A stretch of DNA of 64,000 nt from Halomonas sp. THAF5a (GCF_009363755.1 NZ_CP045417.1:682001-746000), one strand, 5' to 3'. Positions 7,243-15,718 are shown, numbered from the stretch's first letter. Program-made: numbers and translations. Notes: generated by a model not told the origin, from the sequence alone.

Positions 7243-8631
7243 ATGAACGAGCCCGTCGCCCTCGACCAGGAAACCGCCGCCCTCAAGGTGCCGCCCCACT
7301 CCGTGGAGGCCGAGCAGTCGGTGCTCGGCGGCCTGATGCTCGACAACCAGTCCTGGGACAACGTGGCCGACCGCCTGGTGGCGGACGACTTCCACCGCTA
7401 CGAGCACCGGCTGATCTTCAACGTCATGGCGAGCCTGGCCGAGGCGGGGCGTCCGCTGGACGTGGTGACCCTCTCCGAGGCCCTGGAGGGGCGCGACCAG
7501 CTGGATACCGTGGGGGGGCTGGCCTACCTCGCCGAGCTGGCGCGCAACACGCCCTCGGCCAGCAACATCCGCGCCTACGCCGACATCGTTCGCGAGCGCG
7601 CCACCCTGCGCAAGCTGATCCGCGCGGCCAGCCAGATCGCCGACGGTGCCTTCAGCCCCCAGGGACGCCCCGCCGACGAGCTGGTCGACGAGGCCGAGCG
7701 GCTGGTCTTCCAGATCAGCGAGGAGCGGCCCAAGTCGGGCGGCCCCATCGGCATGAGCGAGCTGCTGACCAAGGCGGTCGATCGCATCGACGAGCTGTTC
7801 AACATGCAGGGTGAGATGACCGGCCTCTCCACCGGGTTCCGCGACCTCGACGAGATGACCTCGGGCCTGCAGCCCTCGGACCTGGTGATCATTGCCGGGC
7901 GCCCCTCCATGGGCAAGACCACCTTCGCCATGAACCTGGTCGAGCACGCGGTCATCTCCAGCGACAAGCCGGTGATGGTGTTCTCCATGGAGATGCCGGC
8001 GGAGGCGCTGATGCTGCGCATGCTCTCGTCGCTGGGGCGCATCGATCAGACCCGGGTGCGCACCGGCCAGCTGGAGGACGAGGACTGGCCGCGCCTCACC
8101 TCGGCGGTCAACCTGCTCAAGGACAAGCAGCTGTTCATCGACGACACCGCGGCGCTCTCGCCCAGCGAGATGCGCTCCCGCATCCGCCGCGTGGTCCGCG
8201 AGCACGGCAACCTGGGGCTGATCATGATCGACTACCTGCAGCTGATGCAGATCCCGGGCTTCTCGGAGAACCGCACCGGCGAGATCTCGGAGATCTCCCG
8301 CTCGCTCAAGGGGCTGGCCAAGGAGTTCGGCTGCCCGGTGGTGGCGCTCTCCCAGCTCAACCGCTCCCTGGAGCAGCGCCCCAACAAGCGCCCGGTGATG
8401 TCGGACCTGCGCGAGTCCGGAGCCATCGAGCAGGACGCCGACATCATCGGCTTCGTCTACCGCGACGAGGTCTACAACCCGGACAACCCCGACAACCAGG
8501 GGCTGGCCGAGGTGATCATCGGCAAGCAGCGTAACGGCCCCATCGGCACGGTCCACATGGCCTTCATCGGCAAGTACACGCGCTTCGAGGACCTGGCGCC
8601 GGACAGCTATCGCGAGGCCTTCGGCGAGTGA
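7243..8631 (+). CDS. dnaB: Replicative DNA helicase DnaB
   Basis: 462 residues, a normal length. The N-terminal primase-interacting domain (about 15-120) begins with the conserved KVPPHSVEAEQSVLGGLM. The RecA-like helicase domain follows, with Walker A GRPSMGKTT near 219-227, Walker B LIMIDYLQLM near 326-335, and the DnaB4 motif region SDLRESGAIEQDAD. Hexameric DnaB unwinds DNA at the fork and recruits DnaG, whose gene is at 48165. There is no sign of an intein. It follows rplI, as in many gammaproteobacteria. Confidence 0.97.
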   Translation: MNEPVALDQETAALKVPPHSVEAEQSVLGGLMLDNQSWDNVADRLVADDFHRYEHRLIFNVMASLAEAGRPLDVVTLSEALEGRDQLDTVGGLAYLAELARNTPSASNIRAYADIVRERATLRKLIRAASQIADGAFSPQGRPADELVDEAERLVFQISEERPKSGGPIGMSELLTKAVDRIDELFNMQGEMTGLSTGFRDLDEMTSGLQPSDLVIIAGRPSMGKTTFAMNLVEHAVISSDKPVMVFSMEMPAEALMLRMLSSLGRIDQTRVRTGQLEDEDWPRLTSAVNLLKDKQLFIDDTAALSPSEMRSRIRRVVREHGNLGLIMIDYLQLMQIPGFSENRTGEISEISRSLKGLAKEFGCPVVALSQLNRSLEQRPNKRPVMSDLRESGAIEQDADIIGFVYRDEVYNPDNPDNQGLAEVIIGKQRNGPIGTVHMAFIGKYTRFEDLAPDSYREAFGE

Positions 8632-8637
8632 CGGCCC

Positions 8638-8665
8638 TTGAGTCCCGTCGGCGGCCCCGTATAAT
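8638..8665 (+). promoter_or_regulatory. Near-consensus sigma-70 promoter for the small protein gene at 8700
   Basis: TTGAGT (8638-8643), 16 bases, perfect TATAAT (8660-8665). It sits 35 bases before the start codon, right after the dnaB stop. Confidence 0.75.
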
Positions 8666-8699
8666 GCCGTTCCCTTCAATCCCACAGGCAGGAGAGACC

Positions 8700-8993
8700 A
8701 TGGCAGGCGGATTTCGACGCGGCAATCGCCAGCGGACCCCGAAACTCGAGGGGCGCGGCGAGCTCCAGTCGATGGAGCGTGAAGGCCCCTTCAAGGAGTG
8801 GCTGGGGATGCCCGACCTCTATCGCTATCACCTGCAGGTGGACGGCGAGGCCTACAGCTACCAGACCGAGGACTCGGAGCTCCCGGTGAAGGTCGGTGAC
8901 AAGGTGGTGTTCCGCTACAAGGAGACCAAGGCCGGCAAGTGGGTCGACCGCAACTCCCTGGGCAAGGCCATCGACCCCTCCGAATATCAGTAA
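8700..8993 (+). CDS. Small hypothetical protein with a strong promoter
   Basis: 97 residues; I do not recognise a named family. The first 35 residues are basic (GGFRRGNRQRTPK). The second half alternates short strands and turns (YRYHLQVDGEAYSYQ, VGDKVVFRYKETKAGKW), which suggests a small beta-barrel and perhaps a nucleic-acid-binding OB-like fold; this is an inference from shape only. ATG 8700 is chosen over the in-frame ATG at 8628 because that codon lies upstream of the promoter and overlaps dnaB. An AGGAGA ribosome-binding site precedes 8700. The promoter is among the best in the window, so the protein may be abundant. Confidence 0.7.
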   Translation: MAGGFRRGNRQRTPKLEGRGELQSMEREGPFKEWLGMPDLYRYHLQVDGEAYSYQTEDSELPVKVGDKVVFRYKETKAGKWVDRNSLGKAIDPSEYQ

Positions 8994-9125
8994 GCCTGGA
9001 ACCTCGCGCCGGGGGTGGGGTCACTGGAAGGTAACGTCGGCGACACGCGATCGTCATCGGGGTGGCCCAGGCTGTCCCCAGCGTGCATCCCGACACCCCC
9101 GACCGGACATCAGGAGGATGGCCCC

Positions 9126-9428
9126 ATGGATTTCCAGGCATTGAAGGCCTTCGTGGCCCACCACGACAATTTCGAGATTCGCGTGATCGGCCATGCCGGC
9201 AGCCGCTTCTACCAGGTCGAGCTCGAGGACGTGGAGGGCGCGCGCCATATGCTGACCCGCGCCGGCAAGCCGATCCTGTTTCGCTCGCTGGACGACGTCT
9301 ACCTCGAGCTCCGGCGGGCCGGCATCCACCGTGCCTACCTGGTGCAGCAGGTGCCCCACGACGAGGTCATCGGCCGCGAGGCCCACTACCAGGACCCGCT
9401 GACCTCGCGCATGCCGCTGGTCTTCTGA
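9126..9428 (+). CDS. Small hypothetical protein, possibly DUF6482
   Basis: 100 residues, starting at ATG 9126 with an AGGAGG ribosome-binding site in the preceding 15 bases. The pattern of a short helix, a strand pair (IRVIGHAGSRFYQVEL) and a turn before LFRSLDDVYLELRRAGI recalls the small DUF6482 proteins of Pseudomonas and Halomonas; the match is from memory and tentative. No enzyme motif is visible. It is convergent with the DCC protein on the other strand. The 132 bases between it and the previous gene contain no clear promoter. Confidence 0.65.
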   Translation: MDFQALKAFVAHHDNFEIRVIGHAGSRFYQVELEDVEGARHMLTRAGKPILFRSLDDVYLELRRAGIHRAYLVQQVPHDEVIGREAHYQDPLTSRMPLVF

Positions 9429-9450
9429 CCCGGCGCGGGCGCCTTGCCCG

Positions 9451-9846
9451 CTAGTCTTTCCCCCGCCGTTTGAGCCAGCGTCCCAGGCGGATGCGACGGC
9501 GGGCGAACCAGCGATACCCCGCATCCATCGCCCCGCCGATCCCCGGCAGGGTGCTCAGCCAGACCAGCCGACGATAGCCCAGCACCGCGTAGAGCGCGCG
9601 GCTGGCGTCCATCCCCACGAACCAGCGCCCCGTCGCGTCGCGCACGTGCAGCCGGCCCATCATCGCCGCGAAACTGCTGCCGAGCGCCGTGGCGTCGAAG
9701 TCCGGCGCCTGGATGTCCACCAGCAGGATGCGCTCGCGGCGCGGGTGGCGCGCCAGCCAGGCGACCTCCCGCTGGCACAGCGGGCAGTGGCCGTCGTGAA
9801 AGAGGGTGACCGGGGCGCGGGCAGAGAGGGTGGCGCGGCGCGTCAT
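9451..9846 (-). CDS. Thiol-disulfide oxidoreductase, DCC family (DUF393)
   Basis: 131 residues with the defining FHDGHCPLCQRE motif near the N-terminus (C21 and C24, a CxxC redox pair), in place of the usual DGxCxLC. DCC proteins are small thioredoxin-like oxidoreductases of unsettled substrate. The C-terminal part is basic (RRRIRLGRWLKRRGKD). Its ATG overlaps the photolyase stop (ATGA), so the two are translationally coupled. The pairing suggests a role connected with the flavin or iron-sulfur enzyme, but that is an inference. Confidence 0.85.
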   Translation of the reverse strand: MTRRATLSARAPVTLFHDGHCPLCQREVAWLARHPRRERILLVDIQAPDFDATALGSSFAAMMGRLHVRDATGRWFVGMDASRALYAVLGYRRLVWLSTLPGIGGAMDAGYRWFARRRIRLGRWLKRRGKD

Positions 9847-11429
9847 GATGATGTTTCCTCGGTCGTGCCATAGCCCAGGCGGTGTGTCCCCTGGCCATAG
9901 GCGGGCGTGGTATCGAGCGCCTCGAGGAAGGCGCCGGCCTGTTCGCGCATGGCAGCGCGCTTGTCGTCACTCATCCGCGCCAGGCTGCCGTAGATCAGCT
10001 TCATGCGCGGGTTGGCGCCGAGGGTGTCGGCGTGGCGCTCCAGGAAGTCCCAGTAGAGGCTGTTGAAGGGGCAGGCGTCCTCGCCCGTGACCCGCTTCGG
10101 GTCGAAACGGCAGTGTCGGCAGTGGTCCGACATGCGATCGATGTACTTGCCCGAGGCGCAGTAGGGCTTCGAGCCCATCAGCCCGCCATCGGCGTGCAGC
10201 ACCATCCCCAGGGTATTGGGCAGCTCCACCCACTCGCAGGCGTCGGCGTAGACGGCCAGGTACCAGTCGCAGAGCGCCTCGGGGGCCACGCCGCAGAGCA
10301 GCGCGAAGTTGCCGGTCACCATCAGCCGCTGGATATGGTGGGCGTAGGCGTGGTCGCGGGTCATCTCGATGGCGCGACGCAGGCAGCGCAGCTCGGTGTC
10401 GCCGTCCCAGAAGAAGCGCGGCAGGCCGCGGTGGGCGCCCAGGGCGTTGCCGCGCTTGTAGTCGGGCATGCGCGTCCAGTAGAGCCCGCGCACGTACTCT
10501 CGCCAGCCCAGCACCTGGCGGATGAACCCCTCGACGGCGTTGAGCGGCGCGCGCCCCTCGTCATACTCGCGCTCGACCGCCTCGCACACCTCCCGGGGCG
10601 AGAGCAGCCCGAGGTTGAGGGCCGCCGAGAGCCGCGAGTGGTAGAGGAAGGGCTCGGCGTCGCTGATGGCATCCTGGTAGCGACCGAAGTGGGGAAGCAG
10701 GTGCTCGATGAAGTGGCGCAGGTCGACCAGCGCCTGGCGCCGCGTCACCGGCCAGTGGAAGCCTTCGAGACGGCCGAAGTGATCGCCGAAGCGCTCGGCG
10801 ACGAGCTCAAGCACCGCCTCGGTGGTGGCGTCGTGGCGATGACGGGGAGGCTCGGGAACCGAGAAGTCGGCCGGTAACGGCTCTCGGTTGTCGTGATCGA
10901 AGTTCCACTGGCCGCCGGCGGGCGCGTCGTCCTCCATCAAGAGCCCCGTGCGGCGACGCATCAGGCGATAGAAGTGCTCCTGGCGGGGGGCCTTGCGGCC
11001 CCTGGCCCAGGCGTCGAAGGCCTCGGGGGTGGCGAAGAAGCGGTCGTCCTCGACGAGCCGCCAGGGCGGCTCGGCCTCGGCGCGTTCGCCCATCGCCTGC
11101 CACAGCCGCCACTCCCCGGGGCGCACGGCGCGGATCTCGTCGCAGCCGTAGTGGGCGGCGAGGCGCTCCGCCTCGGCGATCAGGTCCTGGGCGTTGTCGG
11201 CGTCGTCCAGGGCGCTGTAGTGGACGCGCAGGCCGCGTTCGCGGAGCGCCTCGGCGAAGTGGCGCATGGCCGAGAAGATCAGCGCGATCTTCTGGGGGTG
11301 GTGGGGCACGTAGCTCGCCTCGTCGCCGACCTCGCACAGGGCGATGACCGCCCCGTCCGGCAGGTCGCGCAGGCTGGCGAGGTCGTGGCTCAGCTGGTCG
11401 CCGAGGACCAGGATCAGCGGTGTGGGCAT
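9843..11429 (-). CDS. Iron-sulfur (6-4) photolyase / FeS-BCP cryptochrome-like protein
   Basis: 528 residues, of the deoxyribodipyrimidine photolyase-related (FeS-BCP, PhrB) group, not the classical CPD type. The N-terminal Rossmann-like domain starts with LILVLGDQLS and the C-terminal helical FAD domain contains YWTRMPDYKRGNALG and YADACEWVELPNT. Four Cys, C349, C437, C440 and C453, lie at the positions expected for the [4Fe-4S] ligands of Agrobacterium PhrB (350, 438, 441, 454). Family members repair (6-4) photoproducts using light. A symmetric operator-like element lies about 15-42 bases upstream of the start, and a DCC oxidoreductase overlaps the 3' end. Confidence 0.92.
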   Translation of the reverse strand: MPTPLILVLGDQLSHDLASLRDLPDGAVIALCEVGDEASYVPHHPQKIALIFSAMRHFAEALRERGLRVHYSALDDADNAQDLIAEAERLAAHYGCDEIRAVRPGEWRLWQAMGERAEAEPPWRLVEDDRFFATPEAFDAWARGRKAPRQEHFYRLMRRRTGLLMEDDAPAGGQWNFDHDNREPLPADFSVPEPPRHRHDATTEAVLELVAERFGDHFGRLEGFHWPVTRRQALVDLRHFIEHLLPHFGRYQDAISDAEPFLYHSRLSAALNLGLLSPREVCEAVEREYDEGRAPLNAVEGFIRQVLGWREYVRGLYWTRMPDYKRGNALGAHRGLPRFFWDGDTELRCLRRAIEMTRDHAYAHHIQRLMVTGNFALLCGVAPEALCDWYLAVYADACEWVELPNTLGMVLHADGGLMGSKPYCASGKYIDRMSDHCRHCRFDPKRVTGEDACPFNSLYWDFLERHADTLGANPRMKLIYGSLARMSDDKRAAMREQAGAFLEALDTTPAYGQGTHRLGYGTTEETSS

Positions 11430-11443
11430 GAAGTTGACCAGGG

Positions 11444-11471
11444 GTTATACAAATGGTCGCTATAGTATAAC
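11444..11471. promoter_or_regulatory. Inverted repeat / probable operator-promoter of the photolyase operon
   Basis: GTTATAC (11444-11450) and GTATAAC (11465-11471) form a perfect 7-bp inverted repeat with a 14-base spacer. On the minus strand the arms supply GTTATA and TATAAC at 16-base spacing, like -35 and -10 boxes. The spot is AT-rich in an otherwise very GC-rich region. MerR-type light regulators (LitR/CarH) commonly control such genes; assignment here is an inference. Confidence 0.5.
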
Positions 11472-11540
11472 TCGATTCCGCGATGGCGCCCGTCGGTGGT
11501 AGGCTTTAGCCACTCGCGACCATCGCGATCCCCGTTCCCC

Positions 11541-11588
11541 GTGCTTTCATAAGTGCTTTCTCAATTGCTTTCTCAAGTGCAATCACAA
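11541..11588 (+). repeat. Four 12-bp tandem repeats forming the hemH leader
   Basis: Four imperfect units abut: GTGCTTTCATAA (11541), GTGCTTTCTCAA (11553), TTGCTTTCTCAA (11565) and GTGCAATCACAA (11577), ending two bases before the hemH ATG. From GTG 11553 an open frame of 13 codons ends in a TGA that overlaps the hemH start (ATGA). It could be a leader peptide or a translation-enhancing unstructured leader. Confidence 0.7.
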
Positions 11589-11590
11589 GG

Positions 11591-12688
11591 ATGACCTCCA
11601 TGGCCGCCTCCGAGACGCCGCTTGACGCCGCCGAGCCCACCCAGCCCCGGGCGGATCGCCCGCCCCACGCGCCCGCCGACCATCCCGCCGTGCCCCGGGG
11701 CAAGGTGGGCGTGGTGCTGGCCAACTTGGGCACGCCGGATGCCACCGACTACTGGTCGATGCGCCGCTACCTCAACGAGTTCCTCTCCGACAAGCGGGTG
11801 GTCGACTACCCGGACTGGAAGTGGCAGCCGCTGCTGCAGCTGATCATCCTCTCGCGCCGGCCCTTCAAGTCCGGCGAGGCCTACCGCGGCATCTGGAACA
11901 CCGAGCGCGACGAGAGCCCGCTTTTGACCATTACCCGGGAGCAGACCCGCAAGGTGGCCGAGGGGCTGGCCGAGCGCTTTGGTGACCGGGTGGTGGTGGA
12001 CTTCTGCATGCGCTACGGCAACCCCTCCACCGATAGCGTGCTGCGCCGCCTGCAGGCCGAGGGCTGCGAGCGGATCCTCTTCTTCCCGCTCTACCCCCAG
12101 TACGCCTCGCCGACCACGGCCACCGCCAACGACCAGGCCTTCCGCACCCTGATGAAGCTCAAGTGGCAGCCGTCGCTGCGCACCGTGCCGGCCTACTTCG
12201 AGCATCCCGCCTACCTCGATGCCCTGGCCAACTCCGTGCGCGAGGCCTATGAGGCCGCAAAGACCCCCCCGGAGGTGCTGGTGGCCTCCTACCATGGCGT
12301 GCCCAAGCGCTACCTGCTGGAGGGCGACCCCTACCACTGCCAGTGCCAGAAGACCACGCGCCTGCTGCGCGAGCGCCTGGGCTGGGACGAGGACGCCATC
12401 CAGACGGCCTTCCAGTCGAAGTTCGGGCCCGAGGAGTGGGTGGGGCCGGCGACCGTGGAGCACGTCGCCGAGCTGGCGCGCCAGGGCAAGAAGCACATCG
12501 CGGTGGTCTCGCCGGCCTTCTCGGCCGACTGCGTGGAGACCCTCGAGGAGATCGAGGAGGAGATCCGCGACGCCTTCCTCGCGGCCGGCGGCGAGACCTT
12601 CACCTACATTCCCTGCCTGAACGACCGCGACGACCATATCGCCGCGCTGCTCGCGGTGATCGACAACGAGCTCGGCGGCTGGGTCTAG
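11591..12688 (+). CDS. hemH: Ferrochelatase
   Basis: Inserts Fe2+ into protoporphyrin IX, the last step of protoheme synthesis. 365 residues; the first 35 are a Pro/Ala-rich extension before the fold begins at GKVGVVLANLGTPD. The catalytic His is in SYHGVPKRY (H235). The acidic metal-path motif is SADCVETLEEIEEE (about 309-322), and the substrate-lip sequence is YRGIWN. It ends 21 bases from the convergent mrpG. ATG 11600 is a possible alternative start. The heme gene sits beside the photolyase operon, and its leader consists of 12-bp repeats. Confidence 0.96.
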   Translation: MTSMAASETPLDAAEPTQPRADRPPHAPADHPAVPRGKVGVVLANLGTPDATDYWSMRRYLNEFLSDKRVVDYPDWKWQPLLQLIILSRRPFKSGEAYRGIWNTERDESPLLTITREQTRKVAEGLAERFGDRVVVDFCMRYGNPSTDSVLRRLQAEGCERILFFPLYPQYASPTTATANDQAFRTLMKLKWQPSLRTVPAYFEHPAYLDALANSVREAYEAAKTPPEVLVASYHGVPKRYLLEGDPYHCQCQKTTRLLRERLGWDEDAIQTAFQSKFGPEEWVGPATVEHVAELARQGKKHIAVVSPAFSADCVETLEEIEEEIRDAFLAAGGETFTYIPCLNDRDDHIAALLAVIDNELGGWV

Positions 12689-12709
12689 CGTCGACGCGCG
12701 GCGGCGCGC

Positions 12710-13093
12710 CTACTGTTCCGGGTGCGGGACGGGCTTCTCGCCGACCTCCTCGCGGTAGAGCTCCACCGGCTTGCCGCGGGTCTTGGGCACGTGCTTGAGC
12801 GTGAGGTGCAGGCCGGTCTTGGCCAGCAGGTGGGCGCTCACCGGTGCGGTGATGAACAGGAACAGGGTGATCAGCAGCTCCTGGATGATCGGCTCGCCCT
12901 GGGTGGTCGAGAAGTAGAGCATCGAGCTGATCAGGATGCAGCCGATGCCCAGGGTGGTCGCCTTGGTGGGCCCGTGCAGGCGCATGTAGAAGTCGCGCAG
13001 GTGGGCCATGCCCAGCGAGCCGATGAAGGCGAAGAGCCCCCCGGCGATCAGGAAGAAGGCGATGATGCCCTCGAGGATGACGTAGACGTTCAT
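12710..13093 (-). CDS. mrpG: Na+/H+ antiporter subunit G (Mrp/Pha cluster 1)
   Basis: 127 residues with three membrane segments (about 5-30, 40-60 and 65-90) and the family motif DFYMRLHGPTKATTLG. It is the last subunit of the leftward six-gene operon mrpAB-C-D-E-F-G. The Mrp complex exchanges cytoplasmic Na+ or K+ for external protons and supports growth at high salt and pH. The soluble tail after residue 95 is longer than in many homologues. An ATG at 13093 lies 21 bases after the mrpF stop. Confidence 0.93.
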   Translation of the reverse strand: MNVYVILEGIIAFFLIAGGLFAFIGSLGMAHLRDFYMRLHGPTKATTLGIGCILISSMLYFSTTQGEPIIQELLITLFLFITAPVSAHLLAKTGLHLTLKHVPKTRGKPVELYREEVGEKPVPHPEQ

Positions 13094-13114
13094 GGTGGCT
13101 CCGAGGTTGCTGGC

Positions 13115-13384
13115 CTATTCAATGATGTCGCCGCGCAGGATGTACTTGCAGACCGCCACGGTGCTTATGAAGCCGAGCATGGCGATCAGCAGGGCCGCCT
13201 CGAAGTAGGTCTTGGTGTTCAGCCACAGACCCATCAGCACGATCAGCGCGATGGAGTTCACGTACATGGTGTCCAGCGCCAGGATGCGGTCGGGCATGTC
13301 GGGCCCGACCGTCATTCGATAGGCGTTGAGCAGGATGGACAGCAGGATCAGGGTGATGCTGATCTTCAGGGCGATGTCTAGCAT
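13115..13384 (-). CDS. mrpF: Na+/H+ antiporter subunit F (cluster 1)
   Basis: 89 residues with three membrane segments and the signature TVGPDMPDRILALDTM between the first two. ATG 13384 starts 7 bases inside the end of mrpE; a longer open frame upstream is only overlap with mrpE. It is a membrane subunit needed for a stable Mrp complex. Confidence 0.93.
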   Translation of the reverse strand: MLDIALKISITLILLSILLNAYRMTVGPDMPDRILALDTMYVNSIALIVLMGLWLNTKTYFEAALLIAMLGFISTVAVCKYILRGDIIE

Positions 13385-13875
13385 TCGTAGATCTCCTTCA
13401 GCGGCCGCTCGTAGCGTTCGCGGATCGTCTCGATCAGCGCGTCCTCGTCCTCCATGTCGAGGGTATGGATCAGCAGCGACTTGCCGTCCATGCGCAGGTT
13501 GGCCGAGACCGTGCCCGGCGTGAGGCTGATGGTGCTGGCCAGCAGGGTGATGGTGAAGCGCTCCTCCAGCATCAGCGGGTAGACGACGAAGGCCGGGCGC
13601 ATGCGCTGGCGCGGATTGATGATCAGCCAGGCCACCTGGATGTTGGCGACCAGGATATCGATCAGCACGCGCACGACGAAGCGCGCCAGCAGCCCGGGCT
13701 TCGCCACATGGGGCTGGGCGTCCCAGAAGCGGTAGGTGGCCAGCGGGATGAGCAGGGCCAGCACCCCGCCCAGCAGGATCTGGCCCGGCGCGATGCTGCG
13801 GGCCATCAGCAGCCAGACGATCAGCAGCAGGATCGACAGCAGGGGGAGGGGGAGCCAGCGGCGAGGCGTGATCAT
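13378..13875 (-). CDS. mrpE: Na+/H+ antiporter subunit E (cluster 1)
   Basis: 165 residues: two or three N-terminal membrane segments (about 8-50), then a cytoplasmic domain. The family-typical TLLASTISLTPGTVSANL is present at about 109-126. Its ATG overlaps the mrpD stop (ATGA). Confidence 0.93.
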   Translation of the reverse strand: MITPRRWLPLPLLSILLLIVWLLMARSIAPGQILLGGVLALLIPLATYRFWDAQPHVAKPGLLARFVVRVLIDILVANIQVAWLIINPRQRMRPAFVVYPLMLEERFTITLLASTISLTPGTVSANLRMDGKSLLIHTLDMEDEDALIETIRERYERPLKEIYEC

Positions 13876-15383
13876 GGGGACTCTCCGGCATCAGACAGGA
13901 CGGCACGCACCAGCACATCCGGGTCGGCCAGCTGGTCGGCGGTGGCACGGGTGTAGTCGCTGACCGGCCCGGCCAGGGCGACCAGCAGCGGTGAGGCGGC
14001 GAGCAGGCCGCCGGCGCCCAGCCAGCGCGCACGCGTGAGCGCCTCGCCGCCGGCCTCGCCGTCGTGGCTGCGCCAGAACAGCGTCGAACCGGCCCGCGAG
14101 AGGGCGACCAGGGCGGCGAGGCCGGTGCCGAGCAGGACCGGCCACAGCCACGGCTGCTGCCAGCTCACGGCGGCGTCCATCAGCAGCGCCTTGCCGAGGG
14201 CGCCGGACAGCGGCGGCAGGCCGGCCACGGCGACCGCCCCGACGAAGAAGAGTCCGGCCAGGCGGCGGCCGTCGCGCAGCGGACGCCCCTTGACCAGCCG
14301 GGTGCTCGCCTTGCCCCGCTGCAGGCCGATCATCTCGGCCAGCAGGAAGAGCCCGCCGGTGACCAGGGTGCTGTGCACCAGGTAGTAGAGCAGGGCGGAG
14401 ACGGCTTCCGGCGAGCCCATGCCGATGCCGGCCAGCAGCGTGCCCACCGAGATGACCACCAGGTAGGCCACCAGCAGGCGCAGGTCCCGGGCCGCCAGTA
14501 CGCCGATGCCGGCCACCACCATGGTCGCCAGCGACAGCCACCACACCCAGGGGCGCTCGAGGGCCTCCAGGCCCCCGGCCTGCTCGCCGAAGATCAGCGT
14601 GTAGACCCGCAGGATGGCGTAGATGCCGACCTTGGTCATGATCGCGAAGAGCGCGGCGACCGGGGCCGGGGCGGCGGCATAGGCCCGCGGCAGCCAGAAA
14701 TAGAGCGGCAGGATGGCGGCCTTGAGGCCGAACACCACCAGCAGCATCAGGCCGCCGGCGATGACCAGCCCCTCGCGCTCGGCCGGCAGCGCCGAGAGGC
14801 GCACGGCCATGTCGGCCATGTTGAGGGTGCCGGTGGCGCCGTAGAGCACGCCTACGCTGATCAGGAACAGCGACGAGCCGACCAGGTTGAGCACCACGTA
14901 GTGCACCGCCGACTGGATCCGCGACTTGCCGCCGCCGTGGATCAACAGCGCATAGGAGGCCAGCAGCAGCACCTCGAAGAAGACGAAGAGGTTGAACAGG
15001 TCGCCGGTCAGAAAGGCGCCGTTGATGCCCATCAGCTGCAGCTGGAAGAGGCCGTGGAAGTTGCTGCCGCGCTCGTCGTCGCCGGCGCAGGCGAAGATCA
15101 CGCAGCCCAGCGCCAGCACCGCGGTGACCATGACCATCAGTGCCGAGAGGCGGTCGAGCACCAGCACGATGCCGAAGGGCGGCTGCCAGCCGCCCAGCGC
15201 GTAGTAGGTGACCTCGCCGCCGGCGGCCCGGGCCAGCATTACCGCGGCCACCGCCACCAGCAGGGCGGTGGCGGCGACGCCCACCGTGCGATGGGTGCGC
15301 ATGGCGCCGTGCCGGCTGCGCAGCAGGAGTAGTCCCACCACCAGCGGCAGGACGACGGGAAGAACGATCAGGTGCTGCATCAC
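13872..15383 (-). CDS. mrpD: Na+/H+ antiporter subunit D (cluster 1)
   Basis: 503 residues and about 14 membrane helices, homologous to proton-pumping complex I subunits (NuoL/M/N). The conserved Glu is in NLFVFFEVLLLASYALL (near 137) and the conserved Lys in VFGLKAAILPLYFWLPRAY (near 218), both part of the ion path. The start overlaps the mrpC stop. ATG 15380 is a second possible start. Confidence 0.94.
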   Translation of the reverse strand: MMQHLIVLPVVLPLVVGLLLLRSRHGAMRTHRTVGVAATALLVAVAAVMLARAAGGEVTYYALGGWQPPFGIVLVLDRLSALMVMVTAVLALGCVIFACAGDDERGSNFHGLFQLQLMGINGAFLTGDLFNLFVFFEVLLLASYALLIHGGGKSRIQSAVHYVVLNLVGSSLFLISVGVLYGATGTLNMADMAVRLSALPAEREGLVIAGGLMLLVVFGLKAAILPLYFWLPRAYAAAPAPVAALFAIMTKVGIYAILRVYTLIFGEQAGGLEALERPWVWWLSLATMVVAGIGVLAARDLRLLVAYLVVISVGTLLAGIGMGSPEAVSALLYYLVHSTLVTGGLFLLAEMIGLQRGKASTRLVKGRPLRDGRRLAGLFFVGAVAVAGLPPLSGALGKALLMDAAVSWQQPWLWPVLLGTGLAALVALSRAGSTLFWRSHDGEAGGEALTRARWLGAGGLLAASPLLVALAGPVSDYTRATADQLADPDVLVRAVLSDAGESP

Positions 15384-15718
15384 CGGTGGGGCTCCTCTCG
15401 CTTGCGACCGTCGACGTGGTCATTGCCCAGCTCGCTGCGGGCGCGCATGGCCAGGATCACCACGAAGGCGGTCATGGCGAAGCCGATCACGATGGCGGTC
15501 AGCACCAGCGCCTGGGGCAGGGGGTCGGCGAACCGCGACTGGCCGTCGATGATCGCCGCGGCGCCGGTCGTCAGTCCCCCCATGGAGAACAGGAAGAGGT
15601 TGACCGCATAGGAGAGCAGGGTCAGCCCGACGACGACCGGGAAGGTCCGCCCGCGCAGCGTCAGGTAGAGCCCGCAGGCGGTCAGCACGCCGGTGGTGAT
15701 GGCGTAGAGGCTTTCCAT
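15380..15718 (-). CDS. mrpC: Na+/H+ antiporter subunit C (cluster 1)
   Basis: 112 residues with three membrane helices and the NuoK-like core [20 protein letters not shown] 15718 shares a base with the mrpAB stop (TGATG); the longer open frame in the same phase only overlaps mrpAB. The C-terminal tail is polar and charged. Confidence 0.94.
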   Translation of the reverse strand: MESLYAITTGVLTACGLYLTLRGRTFPVVVGLTLLSYAVNLFLFSMGGLTTGAAAIIDGQSRFADPLPQALVLTAIVIGFAMTAFVVILAMRARSELGNDHVDGRKREEPHR

